Shown: positions 35,143 through 44,874, counted from the first letter of the stretch. The stretch is DNA of 64,000 bases from Burkholderia sp. NRF60-BP8 (GCF_001522585.2 NZ_CP013372.1:1-64000), one strand, 5' to 3'. Notes: generated by a model from the letters alone, not told the origin. Program-made: numbers and translations.

Positions 35143-36090
35143 TCAGGGCGCGCTGGCTTCGTCGATTCGGCGGATGTCGTCCTGATCGAGCGTGACGCGG
35201 ATCGCGTCGCCGAGCACGGCGAGCTGCGCGAGCGACGTCGCGCTGGCGATCGGCGCGGTGATCGTCGGCCGCGCGATCTGCCACGCGAGCGCGATCGCGG
35301 CCGGCTGCGTGCCGTGCTTCGCCGACACCGCGTCGAGCGCGGCGAGGATGCGCAGGCCGCGTTCGTTCAGATAGCCGGCGACGCGATCGCCGCGCACGCT
35401 CTTCTTCAGGTCGGCCTCGCTGCGGTACTTGCCCGACAGGAAGCCGCTCGCGAGCGCGTAGTAGTTGACGACGCCGAGCTTCAGGTCGCGCACGACCGGC
35501 TCGAGATCGCGTTCGTAGTCGGCGCGGTCGAGCAGGTTGTATTCGGGCTGGATGACCTGATAGGCGGGCAGCCCGTCGCGCGCGCTGATCGCGGCGGCTT
35601 CGCGCAGGCGCGCGCCGCTGTAATTCGACGCGCCGATGATGCGCACCTTGCCCGCGTCGATCAGCGTTTGATAGGCGCCGAGCGTTTCTTCGAGCGGGGC
35701 CGTGTCGGCCAGATCGCGGTGCGAGAAATACAGGTCGATGTAGTCGGTCTGCAGGCGGCGCAGCGAATCGTCGACGGCTTTCAGGATGTTGTCTTTCGAC
35801 AGCCCCGCGCGGGCGCCGAGCAGGCCGACCTTGGTCGCGATCACGACCTGCTCGCGCTTGCCCGAGCGCTTCAGCCACTTGCCGATGATCGTTTCCGATT
35901 CGCCGCCGTGATTGCCGGGAACCCACGCCGAATAGACGTCGGCCGTGTCGATGAAATTGATGCCGGTGTCGGCGAGCGCGTCGAGCAACGCGAACGATGC
36001 GTTTTCGTCGACGGTCCAGCCGAAGACGTTGCCGCCGAACGCGAGCGGCGAAACCTGGATGCTGGAGGTACCGAGGGTGCGATGTGCCAT
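35143..36090 (-). CDS. Aldo/keto reductase
   Basis: 315 aa TIM-barrel NADPH-dependent reductase. Catalytic residues in DTADVYSAW (Asp, Tyr), VIATKVG (Lys) and YFSHRDL (His in place after the dyad). ATG at 36090 follows GGAGCAGAAC. Resembles YajO/general AKR5-13 type enzymes; substrate broad or unknown. Stand-alone gene, convergent with the AraC gene. Confidence 0.92.
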   Translation of the reverse strand: MAHRTLGTSSIQVSPLAFGGNVFGWTVDENASFALLDALADTGINFIDTADVYSAWVPGNHGGESETIIGKWLKRSGKREQVVIATKVGLLGARAGLSKDNILKAVDDSLRRLQTDYIDLYFSHRDLADTAPLEETLGAYQTLIDAGKVRIIGASNYSGARLREAAAISARDGLPAYQVIQPEYNLLDRADYERDLEPVVRDLKLGVVNYYALASGFLSGKYRSEADLKKSVRGDRVAGYLNERGLRILAALDAVSAKHGTQPAAIALAWQIARPTITAPIASATSLAQLAVLGDAIRVTLDQDDIRRIDEASAP

Positions 36091-36903
36091 GTTCTGCTCC
36101 GATATCTGCAGGGTGACGGGAGGGGACTGCGCGACTGAAGCCGGTCGCGTTGAGACGGCGCAGCGCGTGGCGAGGTTCCGCTGGCGCTGCACCGACCTGC
36201 AGGTTTCGTGCTCGCGTGCCGGCATGGCGGACGACGCGACGGGATCGCGGCGGTGCGATCCGTTCGAGCGCCGGTCCGGCACGCACGAAATGTTGTAGTT
36301 ATTACTGATTTTCGTGAAGGACGAGAGGAAGGCGATGGCCGCCGTGTTCGACGAGGTGGCGCAGGGGCAGGCATTCCGGAGGCGCTGGCGCTGGGGCCGG
36401 CGGAGGATTGGCGGCGGATGCAGGAAGCGACTCGAATGAAATCGCCCCGGGATGGCATGGTGCGAGGCGAGATCACGATTGCGCGCCCGCCCGTCAAGGG
36501 CAAGAGCGGCGGCATCGTGCTGGACTTTTTCCCCGACGGCGCGGTGGAAGGCGACAGGGATTCCGGAGTCGACGGCCCGGCCCCGAAGGTGACCCTTTCG
36601 AAGCGCGACGCGCGGCGCAAGCTGACCGATCGCGCGTGCCTGAAGGAAATTCCCAGTCCGTTCCATGGGCGCAAGAAGCCGCCCCGGTGGAATTGACGCT
36701 GGACGCCTGGCCGGAATCTCTCCCATTCGACGCATCGCGCGATTTCGCGCCGGTCAAGGATTCGATCCGCAGCGGGCACACTCGATCCGCTGCGGGGCGG
36801 GCAATGAAAGGAGGGACCGAAGCCTGGCGGTTCACGGCCGGCTTAGATGGCACAGGCAACGACTACGACCCGAACGACGGAATCGGCCGCGACACTTCCC
36901 TCC
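36091..36903. other. Gene-poor stretch with one doubtful reading frame
   Basis: About 810 bp between the aldo/keto reductase and argO. A + strand frame from ATG 36436 to 36696 gives an 86-aa basic peptide with EITIARPPVKGKSGGIVLDF and LSKRDARRKLTDRA; it has no recognised family and no clear ribosome binding site, and could be a gene remnant. Nothing else identified. Confidence 0.4.
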
Positions 36904-37524
36904 CTACCGCAACTGCACGGCCGCGAGAAACAGCACCATGCTGCCGATCGCGCCATCCAGCACGCGCCACGCGACGGCCTTGCGGAACCACGGGGCCAGC
37001 AATCGCGCGCCATAGCCGAGCCCGACGAACCACACGACGCTGGCCGTCATCGCGCCGATCGCGAACGCGAGCCGCCCGCCTTCCGGCTCGCGCGCGCCGG
37101 CCGTGCCGATCAGCAGGAACGTGTCGAGATACACGTGCGGGTTGAGCCACGTGAACGCGAGCGTCATCAGCACGATCGCGAGCGCGCTCTGCGGCGGCGG
37201 CGCGACCGCGTCCCCGCGCACGTCGAGCGTGTCGTGGCCCGGCTTGAACGCGCGGCGCAGCGCGTTGATGCCGAACCACGCGAGATACGCGAGGCCGACG
37301 TACAGCACCGCATGGACGAAGGTCGGATAGCGTTCGACGAGCACCGATGCGCCGCCGACGCCCGCGCCGATCAGGATCATGTCGGACAGCGCGCACAGCA
37401 GCACGATCTTGCCGACGTGCGAGCGCATGATGCCCTGGCGCAGCACGAACGCATTCTGCGCGCCGATGGTGACGATGAGCGACGCGCACAGTGCGGCGCC
37501 GTGGGAAAAAGCGAGCCAGTTCAT
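36904..37524 (-). CDS. argO: LysE/ArgO-family amino-acid exporter
   Basis: 206 aa with six hydrophobic helices. Family signature GAQNAFVLRQGIMRSHVGKI near residue 22 and FTWLNPHVYLDTFLLIG in the middle. Exports L-arginine and/or L-lysine across the inner membrane. Divergent from an ArgP-type LysR gene, exactly the regulator-exporter pair known from E. coli argO/argP and Corynebacterium lysE/lysG. Confidence 0.92.
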   Translation of the reverse strand: MNWLAFSHGAALCASLIVTIGAQNAFVLRQGIMRSHVGKIVLLCALSDMILIGAGVGGASVLVERYPTFVHAVLYVGLAYLAWFGINALRRAFKPGHDTLDVRGDAVAPPPQSALAIVLMTLAFTWLNPHVYLDTFLLIGTAGAREPEGGRLAFAIGAMTASVVWFVGLGYGARLLAPWFRKAVAWRVLDGAIGSMVLFLAAVQLR

Positions 37525-37635
37525 GATGAGGGGACAGCCGTGGAAGCGGTAGACGAATGAATCGGGTAGCGCTAGTCTGCGAGCAGCACGGAAATAAGAG
37601 AAGCTAAATCACCTAATGCAGATTAAGGAAATCTA

Positions 37636-38529
37636 ATGCTCGACTACGCGTTGCTCGATGCGCTCGCGGCCGTGATCCGCCACGGTTCGTTCGAGCGGGC
37701 GGCCAAGGAGCTGAATATCACGCCGTCGGCGGTGTCGCAGCGCGTGAAGCTGCTGGAGGAGCGGGTCGGCAGCGTGCTCGTCAAGCGCGGGCAGCCGTGC
37801 GTCGCGACCACGTCGGGCGCGCTGCTGTGCCGGCATACCGAACGCGTGCAGTTGCTGGAAGCCGAACTGGGCGGCCGGATGCCGGCGCTGCCGGGCCAGA
37901 TCGCGAGCGCGTGGCCGACGTTGCGCGTGGCCGTCAACGACGACAGCGTCGCGACGTGGTTCATCGACGCGGTCGGACCGTTCTGCACGGAACGCGAGAC
38001 GCTGCTCGACCTCGTGATCGACGATCAGGATTACACGGCCTCGCGCATCCGCGACGGCAGCGTGCAGGGGGCCGTGACCGCGCAGGCGGAGCCGATCCAG
38101 GGATGCCGGTCGGAGCGGCTCGGGCGGATTCGCTATCGCGCGGTGTGCGCGCCGGCGTTTTACGCACGTTATTTCGACGCGGGGATCACGCGCGATGCGC
38201 TGCGCCGCGCGCCGTGCGTGATGTTCAATCCGAAGGACGGGTTGCAGGCGCGCTTCATCCGGCGCGTGACGCGTGCGGATCTCGATCCGCCGCAGCACTG
38301 GATACCGCACGTCGCGGGCTATTTGCGCGCATGCGAAACGGGATTGGGATGGGGGATGTGCCCGGACCGGATGGTCGACCGCCAACTGGCGGCGGGTGAA
38401 TTGATCGACATGTCGCGCGGGCGAACCATCGACATCGATCTGTACTGGCAGAGCTGGCGTCTGTCGATCGGCTGGCTCGACGATTTCAGCGCGGCGCTGA
38501 AGGCGCGTGCCGCGCTGTTTCTCGATTGA
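37636..38529 (+). CDS. argP: LysR-family regulator ArgP (LysG)
   Basis: 297 aa, the family length. Helix-turn-helix SFERAAKELNITPSAVSQRV and the C-terminal LYWQSWRL typical of ArgP. In relatives it binds arginine or lysine and activates the divergent exporter gene. The 111-bp intergenic region is AT-rich just before the start (AGATTAAGGAAATCTAATG), a plausible site. Confidence 0.92.
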   Translation: MLDYALLDALAAVIRHGSFERAAKELNITPSAVSQRVKLLEERVGSVLVKRGQPCVATTSGALLCRHTERVQLLEAELGGRMPALPGQIASAWPTLRVAVNDDSVATWFIDAVGPFCTERETLLDLVIDDQDYTASRIRDGSVQGAVTAQAEPIQGCRSERLGRIRYRAVCAPAFYARYFDAGITRDALRRAPCVMFNPKDGLQARFIRRVTRADLDPPQHWIPHVAGYLRACETGLGWGMCPDRMVDRQLAAGELIDMSRGRTIDIDLYWQSWRLSIGWLDDFSAALKARAALFLD

Positions 38530-38566
38530 CCGGCGACGTGACGCAAGCGGCGCGCGCCGTGCGGTG

Positions 38567-39313
38567 TCAGAGGTGCTGCAGGCCGTCGAAGTCGACGATC
38601 TGCACGTGGCGACCCTGCATTTCGATCAGGCCGCGCTTCTGGAACTTCGACAGCGTGCGGCTGACCGTTTCGAGCGTCATCCCGAGATAGCTGCCGATGT
38701 CTTCACGCGTCATCCGCAGGTTGAATTCCGACGGCGAGTAGCCGCGCTTCAGGTAGCGCGACGAGACGTCGAGCAGGAAAGCGGCGACGCGCTCTTCGGC
38801 GTTCAGCGAACCGAGCAGCATCGTCTGCGACGTTTCGCGCACGATCTGTTCGCTCATCAGCTTGTGCATGCGCAACTGCATCGAGCCGGCTTCCGAGCAC
38901 AGCGCCTTGAGCGCGCTGTACGGAATCACGCAGACCGAGCTGTCTTCCAGCGCGACCGCGGTGCGCGGGTGCGTGTCGTCGCAGATGCCGTCGAGGCCGA
39001 GCGCTTCGCCGGCGAGGTGCAGGCCCGTGACCTGTTCGCGGCCGTCGTGGCGTGTCGCGACGGTTTTCAGCGAACCGGAGCGCACCGCGTACAGGTTGTC
39101 GAATGCGTCGCCTTCGCGGAACAGCGCTTCGCCGCGCTTGACCGGGCGTGCCGCGCAGATGACCGACTCGAGGCGGCTGAGCGCTTCGGGCGCCAGGCCC
39201 TGCGGCATGCACAGGTGCCGCATCGCGCACGACGAGCAGTGCGGGGCCTGGCGGGGAGCCCAGCTACCGGCATGGGGCGTGGCGGCGGGGCGGGTGGCGA
39301 CGGGCGTCAGCAT
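38567..39313 (-). CDS. fnr: Fnr/Anr-type oxygen-sensing regulator
   Basis: 248 aa CRP/FNR protein. Cysteines 26, 29 and 35 (HCSSCAMRHLC) and a fourth in DSSVCVIPY match the [4Fe-4S] ligands of E. coli FNR, so the protein should sense oxygen. Cyclic-nucleotide-like beta roll in the middle; C-terminal helix-turn-helix TREDIGSYLGMTLETVSRTL with the E-SR residues that read TTGAT half-sites. Followed downstream/upstream by a universal stress protein gene on the same strand, a typical Anr target. Confidence 0.94.
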   Translation of the reverse strand: MLTPVATRPAATPHAGSWAPRQAPHCSSCAMRHLCMPQGLAPEALSRLESVICAARPVKRGEALFREGDAFDNLYAVRSGSLKTVATRHDGREQVTGLHLAGEALGLDGICDDTHPRTAVALEDSSVCVIPYSALKALCSEAGSMQLRMHKLMSEQIVRETSQTMLLGSLNAEERVAAFLLDVSSRYLKRGYSPSEFNLRMTREDIGSYLGMTLETVSRTLSKFQKRGLIEMQGRHVQIVDFDGLQHL

Positions 39314-39416
39314 GATCGTTTACTCCGGCGTTGAATCGACGAAATCATTGTCCCACCGCAAGTTGCCGCTGTCGGGTGACAAAACGTCGCGACCGGCCAC
39401 GCCCGCCGAACGCCGC

Positions 39417-39884
39417 TCAGGCGGCCGGCTCGTCCGCGTTGGCGGCCGCCGGAATCAGCAATACCGGCAGCGTCGCGTGGCGCACGCATTGTTCGGCGAT
39501 GCTGCCGAGCACGAGGCGGCGAAAGCCGCGGCGGCCGTGCGTGCCGAGCACGAGCAGATCGGCGCCGAACGTCTTCGCGCCGTCGAGGATCAGCGACGAT
39601 ACGTCGTTGAGGGACGTCGCTTCGTTCAGCCGCGTTTCGCCTTTCACGCCGGCGGCCTGCATCAGCTTCGCGAAATCCTGCGCGAGCGCGTTGCCTTGCG
39701 CGACGAGTTGATCGCGCAGCACCGACGGATCGTAGCCGGGCACGTTGTAGTAGATCGCGGCGTTCTCGACGACGTAGAACGGCTGCAGCTCCGCGTCGTG
39801 CGCTTTCGCGAGCGCCAGCGCGGCATCGAACGCATGGCGGGACGTGTCGCTGCCGTCGACGGCAACCAGAATACGCTTGTACAT
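39417..39884 (-). CDS. Universal stress protein (UspA family)
   Basis: 155 aa. ILVAVDGSDTSRHAFDAAL at the N-terminus and the ATP-binding GTHGRRGFRRLVLGSIAE near the C-terminus. Cytoplasmic; members help survival under oxygen limitation and stasis. It ends about 100 bp from the fnr start on the same strand, so may be co-regulated with it. Confidence 0.93.
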   Translation of the reverse strand: MYKRILVAVDGSDTSRHAFDAALALAKAHDAELQPFYVVENAAIYYNVPGYDPSVLRDQLVAQGNALAQDFAKLMQAAGVKGETRLNEATSLNDVSSLILDGAKTFGADLLVLGTHGRRGFRRLVLGSIAEQCVRHATLPVLLIPAAANADEPAA

Positions 39885-40386
39885 AGTGTCTCCGAGTGGC
39901 GGGTTGAAACGCAGTCGGCCGGATGGCCGATCGGGCCGGGCAATGCTGCGAGGCAGAGTAAACCAACGGGCACGATCGTGCAGCGAGATGCCCGCCGTGC
40001 CGCGCGGCCTCGCCGTTCCTGTCGCCGTCGCGCATGGCCATGCGCGCGACGCATGCCGCACCGCGCGACGCGGGTCGTGTGTTCGGCCGCATCGTCGGCG
40101 ACAACGCATGCGCACGCATCGATCCGGCACGGCGACCATGCCGATGCGCCGCACGCATCGCCATTCAATCGCATTCGCGCCGGGGCGAGCCATGACTTCG
40201 GTCAATGCATGTGCGTCGATACGATGCGCGACATGCATGACGCCGAATGCCGATGCCCATGCGCGGAATCGTTCGCGCCCGCACCATTCGAGCGCGTATC
40301 GGCGCGCGGTCGACTCGCACGCGCCGATTCACGCCATCGATCGACGGCGGCTCGCGAACGAACGATCGATTCAAACGCCGTACCGG
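39885..40386. other. Gap with no supportable gene
   Basis: About 500 bp upstream of the universal stress protein gene. It is rich in short GCATCG/CGCACG words and open in several frames, none with recognisable protein features. No clear FNR box (TTGAT-N4-ATCAA) was found by eye. Confidence 0.4.
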
Positions 40387-40794
40387 TTATCCCGGCGCGA
40401 CCGTCAACTCGATGACGCGCTCCGGCCGGCGGCCGTGGCCGGGCCAGTACGCGCTGCCGTGCATCCGGTGAACGGGACCGTACGGCGCGTCGACCGCGGG
40501 CGGCGTGTCGAAGCCTTTCTCGATCACCCTGTAGCCGGCGCGCAACGCGAACGCCGGATGATTGCCGTCGGCTCGGCTGTCGAAACCGGCGAAGCCGTCG
40601 CCGGCTTCCGGCATCGCGTTGACGAGCGACGCGTTGCTGCGCGTGACCTGGTCGGGCGAGATCGGCCCGGCTCCGGCGAGGCGCGACGCTTCGCGGTTCT
40701 TGCCGTCGGTGTCGACCGTGCTGTCGTGCGTGTCGTCGTTGTCGAGTTCGATGCTGCGCGGACGCGCGTGCGCTGTTCGAGCGGATGATTCCAT
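40387..40794 (-). CDS. DUF3005-like small protein
   Basis: 135 aa; ATG at 40794 preceded by AGGAGAG. Hydrophilic, with DDTHDSTVDTDGKNREASRL, GFDSRADGNHPAFALRAGY and a C-terminal YGPVHRMHGSAYWPGHGRRP. I recall this pattern from Burkholderia DUF3005 proteins; function unknown. No signal peptide or membrane segment. Confidence 0.65.
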   Translation of the reverse strand: MESSARTAHARPRSIELDNDDTHDSTVDTDGKNREASRLAGAGPISPDQVTRSNASLVNAMPEAGDGFAGFDSRADGNHPAFALRAGYRVIEKGFDTPPAVDAPYGPVHRMHGSAYWPGHGRRPERVIELTVAPG

Positions 40795-41072
40795 CGCGGC
40801 TCTCCTGGCGGCGATACGCTCCGGATCAAAGCAAATCCCGTTCCGGGCGCGACGGGAAAAGGCGCGCGGGCGATCGCCGCGGTCGCGCGACGCGCACTGA
40901 TTTGTCATGATTTATTTCAGCTAGAAGACGCGTTTTCTACAGAGTATGATTCTTTTCCTGCGAAGCGGCGACAGGGGATGAAGTCTCGCCGCCTCTGCCC
41001 GCGCCGGGGCGCCGCAGCACCCTTACAGACGGGTAGCGAACAACAAAGCAAGGGACTAGAGGTGGCGGACTC

Positions 41073-41306
41073 ATGCAAGCGACTACTGCCTTCACGCACC
41101 GCGGTTATCTGTTGAATTGCGCGCCCGCGCGCGCCAGTGACGGTTCGTTCAAGCCCTACGTCGTGATCTCCCGATCGAGCGACGGGGAGCTCGTCGCGAA
41201 CCGTTTTTTTCCGATCGAGCTCCAGTTCAACGACGAAGGCGACGCGATCGCGCACGCGCGCGACTGGGCCGTACGCTGGATCGACGCGAGCAGCATCTCG
41301 ATGTGA
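41073..41306 (+). CDS. Small conserved-looking protein (possibly DUF6566)
   Basis: 77 aa; AGAGG 11 bp before the ATG. Begins with HRGYLLNCAPARASDGSFKP and ends with DEGDAIAHARDWAVRWIDA, a short alpha/beta pattern shared by many small Burkholderia proteins. Function unknown. The gap 40795-41072 upstream holds an AT-rich patch near 40905-40945 that could be its promoter. Confidence 0.65.
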   Translation: MQATTAFTHRGYLLNCAPARASDGSFKPYVVISRSSDGELVANRFFPIELQFNDEGDAIAHARDWAVRWIDASSISM

Positions 41307-41443
41307 CGCCGTCGCGCCGATGCGGCGTCGGCCGTCCGGCCGATCCCCGGGGTGCCGCCCCCGGACAAGAAACGCGGTAATCTTGCGGAACCCGTCACTT
41401 TATTAGCGGCCGTGCAACCGAGCGCGGCTGCCCGCATTGGCCT

Positions 41444-42364
41444 ATGTCGACATCACCCGCCCGTCAGTGGGGCCTCGAAGAAATCGTCGCCGGCTTGCGC
41501 GAATCGCGCGAGGAACTCCATCGCACGCGCCATCCGCGCGGCATCCGCGAACTGCCGTCACGCGATGCGATCTGCAAGATCGTGACCGGCCTGCGCGCGT
41601 CGATGTTTCCGACGCACTACGGCGCGCCCGACCTGACCGACGAAAGCGTCGACTACTACGTCGGCCACACGCTCGAAAGCACGCTGCGCGTCCTGTCCGA
41701 GCAGATCCGCCGCGCGTTGCCGTTCCTGCCGGAGCATGTCGATACGCCGTTCGCCGAGCTCGACGAACGCGCGTTCGAGATCGCGCGCGAATTCGGCCGG
41801 CAGTTGCCGGCGATCCGCGCGCTGCTCGTCAGCGACATCCAGGCCGCGTACGCGGGCGATCCGGCCGCGCAGCACATCACCGAGATCCTGCTGTGCTATC
41901 CCGGTGTGCTCGCGATGATGCACCATCGGCTCGCGCACGCGCTGCACCGGCTCGGCGTGCCGCTGCTCGCGCGGTTCATCAATGAAATCGCCCATTCGGC
42001 GACCGGCATCGACATTCACCCGGGCGCGCAGATCGGCCCGAGCTTCTTCATCGACCACGGCACCGGTGTCGTGATCGGCGAAACCGCGATCATCGGCGAG
42101 CGCGTGCGCGTGTATCAGGCCGTCACGCTCGGCGCGAAGAGTTTCCCGGCCGATGGCGACGGCGCGCTGGTGAAGGGCAATGCCCGGCACCCGATCGTCG
42201 AGGACGACGTGGTGATCTACGCGGGCGCGACGATTCTCGGCCGCGTGACGATCGGGCGCGGCTCGGTGATCGGCGGCAACGTGTGGCTCACGCACAGCGT
42301 GCCGCCCGGCACGAGCGTCGCGCAGGGCAAGGTCCGCGAAGGCGGCAGCGCCGAGAAGCCGTAA
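41444..42364 (+). CDS. cysE: Serine O-acetyltransferase
   Basis: 306 aa, EpsC/CysE type with an all-helical N-terminal domain of about 190 residues and a C-terminal left-handed beta helix. Active-site and substrate motifs: INEIAHSATGIDIHPGAQIG, FFIDHGTGVVIGETA, and GNARHPIVEDDVVIYAGATI. Makes O-acetylserine for cysteine synthesis. It may be a second copy, since no cysteine genes flank it. Convergent with folM. Confidence 0.92.
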   Translation: MSTSPARQWGLEEIVAGLRESREELHRTRHPRGIRELPSRDAICKIVTGLRASMFPTHYGAPDLTDESVDYYVGHTLESTLRVLSEQIRRALPFLPEHVDTPFAELDERAFEIAREFGRQLPAIRALLVSDIQAAYAGDPAAQHITEILLCYPGVLAMMHHRLAHALHRLGVPLLARFINEIAHSATGIDIHPGAQIGPSFFIDHGTGVVIGETAIIGERVRVYQAVTLGAKSFPADGDGALVKGNARHPIVEDDVVIYAGATILGRVTIGRGSVIGGNVWLTHSVPPGTSVAQGKVREGGSAEKP

Positions 42365-42375
42365 CACGGCGGGAG

Positions 42376-42406
42376 GCGGCGCGCTCGGTTCGAGCGGGCG
42401 CGCCGC
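42376..42406. terminator. Possible bidirectional terminator between cysE and folM
   Basis: GCGGCGCG near 42376 and CGCGCCGC near 42399 can pair across about 15 nt in the 49-bp gap between two convergent genes. No T-run. Confidence 0.4.
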
Positions 42407-42413
42407 GCGTGCG

Positions 42414-43217
42414 TTAGTGCTTGCCGTCCGGCGAGCGGTGCTTGTACAGCACGTCCTGGTCCACGCGGATCAGGTTCTGGCCCGCATCGACGACGAAATC
42501 CACGCCGTTGTACGCATTGCCCGTCAGCAGCAGGATCGCGCTCGCGACGTCGTCGGGGCCCGCGATGCGCGCGAGCGGCGTCGATGCGCGGCTCGCGTGT
42601 TCGAAGTCGGCCTGCGTCTGATCGTCGCTCGGCAGCATCAGCCCCGGGAACACCGCATTCACGCGCAGCACCGGCGCGGACGACAGCGCGAGCATCTGCG
42701 TGAGGTTGCCGAGCGCGGCCTTCGCGACCGTGTAGCTGAAATGGTCGCGATGGAAGTTTTCCTTGATCTTCTGGTCGACCACGTTCACGACGACACCCTG
42801 CGTGCCGGCCGCGCGGGCCCGCTCGTAGAACGCACGCGTGAGCAGGATCGGCGCGCGGCAGTTGACGGCCCATGCCTGGTCGAACGCCGCGAGATCGAAG
42901 CTCGGGAAATGGTCCTGCCAGAACACCGACGCGTTGTTGACCAGCACGTCGAGGCGCCCGAAGCGCGCATAGACCCGATCGATCAGCGCGGCGATCTGCG
43001 CGGCATCGGACAGGTCGGCCTGCAGCGCGGCCGAATCGTGCCCGCGTTCGGCCATCGCGCGGGCGGCGGCCTGCGCGGCATCGGCCGAACGGTCGTAGTG
43101 CACCGCGGTGCGATAGCCGTGCGCGGCGAAATACTCGGCGAACGCGCGCCCGGCCCGGCGCGCGGCGCCGGTCACGAGCACGACGGGCGCGTGCGCCGTT
43201 TGCTTCGTCTGCTCCAT
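42414..43217 (-). CDS. folM: Pteridine reductase-like SDR (dihydromonapterin reductase)
   Basis: 267 aa. The cofactor loop is TGAARRAGRAFAEYF, the TGxxRR form specific to PTR1/FolM pteridine reductases rather than the usual TGxxxGIG. NNASVFW, and YTVAK catalytic motif. Reduces dihydromonapterin or dihydrobiopterin with NADPH. Its ATG overlaps the folE stop by one base (TGATG), giving translational coupling with GTP cyclohydrolase I, which supplies the pterin. Confidence 0.85.
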   Translation of the reverse strand: MEQTKQTAHAPVVLVTGAARRAGRAFAEYFAAHGYRTAVHYDRSADAAQAAARAMAERGHDSAALQADLSDAAQIAALIDRVYARFGRLDVLVNNASVFWQDHFPSFDLAAFDQAWAVNCRAPILLTRAFYERARAAGTQGVVVNVVDQKIKENFHRDHFSYTVAKAALGNLTQMLALSSAPVLRVNAVFPGLMLPSDDQTQADFEHASRASTPLARIAGPDDVASAILLLTGNAYNGVDFVVDAGQNLIRVDQDVLYKHRSPDGKH

Positions 43218-43852
43218 CAGGTATTCGTCAGGTTGACCGAGGAAGGATTCGCGACGATCGACAGGAATTCGCGACGCGTCGACGGATCGGTGCGGAACGT
43301 GCCGAGCATGCGCGACGTGACCATCTCGACGCCCGGCTTGTGCACGCCGCGCGTCGAGATGCACTGGTGCGCGGCTTCGAGGATCACGCCGACGCCCTTC
43401 GGCTGCAGCACGTCGAACAGCGTGTCGGCGATCTGCACGGTCATCTTTTCCTGGATCTGCAGGCGCTTCGCGAACGCGTCGACGAGGCGCGCGAGCTTCG
43501 AGATGCCGACGACGCGATGGTTCGGCAGATACGCGACGTGCGCGCGGCCGATGATCGGCACCATGTGGTGCTCGCAGTAGCTCTCGAAGCGGATGTCCTT
43601 CAGCACGATCATTTCGTCGTAGCCGTCGACTTCGCTGAACGTGCGCGCGAGGATGTCGCGCGGCTCCAGCGCGTAGCCGGCGAAGAACTGCTCGTAGGCG
43701 CGCACGACGCGTGCGGGCGTGTCGAGCAGGCCTTCGCGCGCGGGATCGTCGCCGGCCCAGCGCAACAGTACGCGCACGGCGTCTTCCGCTTCTTCACGGC
43801 TCGGCCGCGAGGCGACCGGCTGGGCCTGTGCGGTTTTCTTTCCCTTACCCAT
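43217..43852 (-). CDS. folE: GTP cyclohydrolase I
   Basis: 211 aa. Converts GTP to 7,8-dihydroneopterin triphosphate. Zinc/active-site motif [30 protein letters not shown], and CISTRGV with the third zinc Cys. GGAG precedes the ATG. First gene of a two-gene operon with folM; with a pteridine reductase partner it may serve tetrahydromonapterin/biopterin supply for an aromatic amino-acid hydroxylase rather than folate. That is inference. Confidence 0.95.
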   Translation of the reverse strand: MGKGKKTAQAQPVASRPSREEAEDAVRVLLRWAGDDPAREGLLDTPARVVRAYEQFFAGYALEPRDILARTFSEVDGYDEMIVLKDIRFESYCEHHMVPIIGRAHVAYLPNHRVVGISKLARLVDAFAKRLQIQEKMTVQIADTLFDVLQPKGVGVILEAAHQCISTRGVHKPGVEMVTSRMLGTFRTDPSTRREFLSIVANPSSVNLTNT

Positions 43853-43947
43853 GTAGTGGCTCCATCGAAGGCCGCCTGCGGCGGCCGATATCCGGGCATT
43901 GTTTCATGCTTTCGCCGCGCGTGCGTGCGGCCGCCGCGCCCGCTTCC

Positions 43948-44874
43948 TCACTTCGGCCATTCGTCCTGCTCGTCGTTGAACAGCGACGCGACGACGCCGC
44001 GCAGCCACGCGGTGCGCGGGTCGTTGTGATACTTGCGATGCCAGTGCTGCTTCAGGTCGAAGCGCGGCAGCGCGAGCGGCGGCTCGACGGGCACGATGAA
44101 CGCGTGCTCGGCCGCATACGCATAGCCGATCGCGTGCGGCACCGTCGCGATCAGGTCGGTGCGGCTCAGGATGAACGGCAGGCTCATGAAGTGTGGTGTT
44201 TCGAGTACCGCGCGGCGCTGCATGCGCTGCTTCGCCAGATATTTCTCGAGTACTTCCTGGCTGCGCCCTTCGGCGCGCACCACCGCGTGCCCGCACGCGA
44301 GGAACTGCTCGACCGTGAACGGCGGCGCCTGCTCGAACGGATGGCCGCGCCGCATCAGGCAGACGAACCGGTGCGTGAACAGCCGCTGCTGGAAGAAGTT
44401 GTTGCCGTCGAGATCGGGGAAGTAGCCGACTGCGAGATCGATCGACCCGGCTTCGAGGCCGCGGCCGACTTCGTCGTGCGCGAGCGAGACCGAACGCAGG
44501 TTCGCGCGCGGCGCGAGCGTCGCGAACGCCTGCAGCAGCTTCGGCAGGAACACGATCTCGCCGACGTCAGACAGCGCGATCGAGAACGTGTGCGTGCTCG
44601 CGGCCGGATCGAAATCGTGCGGCGCGACGAGGCCGCGCTCGATCTGCGCGAGCGCGTCGCGGGCGGCCGGCAGCAGCGCGAGCGCGCGCGGCGTCGGCTC
44701 CATCCCGCGCGACGTGCGCACGAACAGCGGATCGCCGAAGTACTCGCGCAGCCGGCCGAGCGCCGTGCTCACGCGCGGCTGGCTCACGCCGAGCAAGTCG
44801 CCCGCGCGGCTCACGTTGCGCGTGTCGTCGAGCGCGACGAGGTAGGGAATCAGGTTCAGATCGAGCGCATCCAT
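43948..44874 (-). CDS. LysR-family regulator next to pobA
   Basis: 308 aa from the ATG at 44874. NodD/LinR-like N-terminus: DLNLIPYLVALDDTRNVSRA, then SQPRVSTALGRLREYFGDPL. Effector domain follows. Divergent from pobA with a 163-bp intergenic region, so it is the probable 4-hydroxybenzoate-responsive activator (role of PobR, which is of other families in Pseudomonas and Acinetobacter). Confidence 0.88.
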   Translation of the reverse strand: MDALDLNLIPYLVALDDTRNVSRAGDLLGVSQPRVSTALGRLREYFGDPLFVRTSRGMEPTPRALALLPAARDALAQIERGLVAPHDFDPAASTHTFSIALSDVGEIVFLPKLLQAFATLAPRANLRSVSLAHDEVGRGLEAGSIDLAVGYFPDLDGNNFFQQRLFTHRFVCLMRRGHPFEQAPPFTVEQFLACGHAVVRAEGRSQEVLEKYLAKQRMQRRAVLETPHFMSLPFILSRTDLIATVPHAIGYAYAAEHAFIVPVEPPLALPRFDLKQHWHRKYHNDPRTAWLRGVVASLFNDEQDEWPK

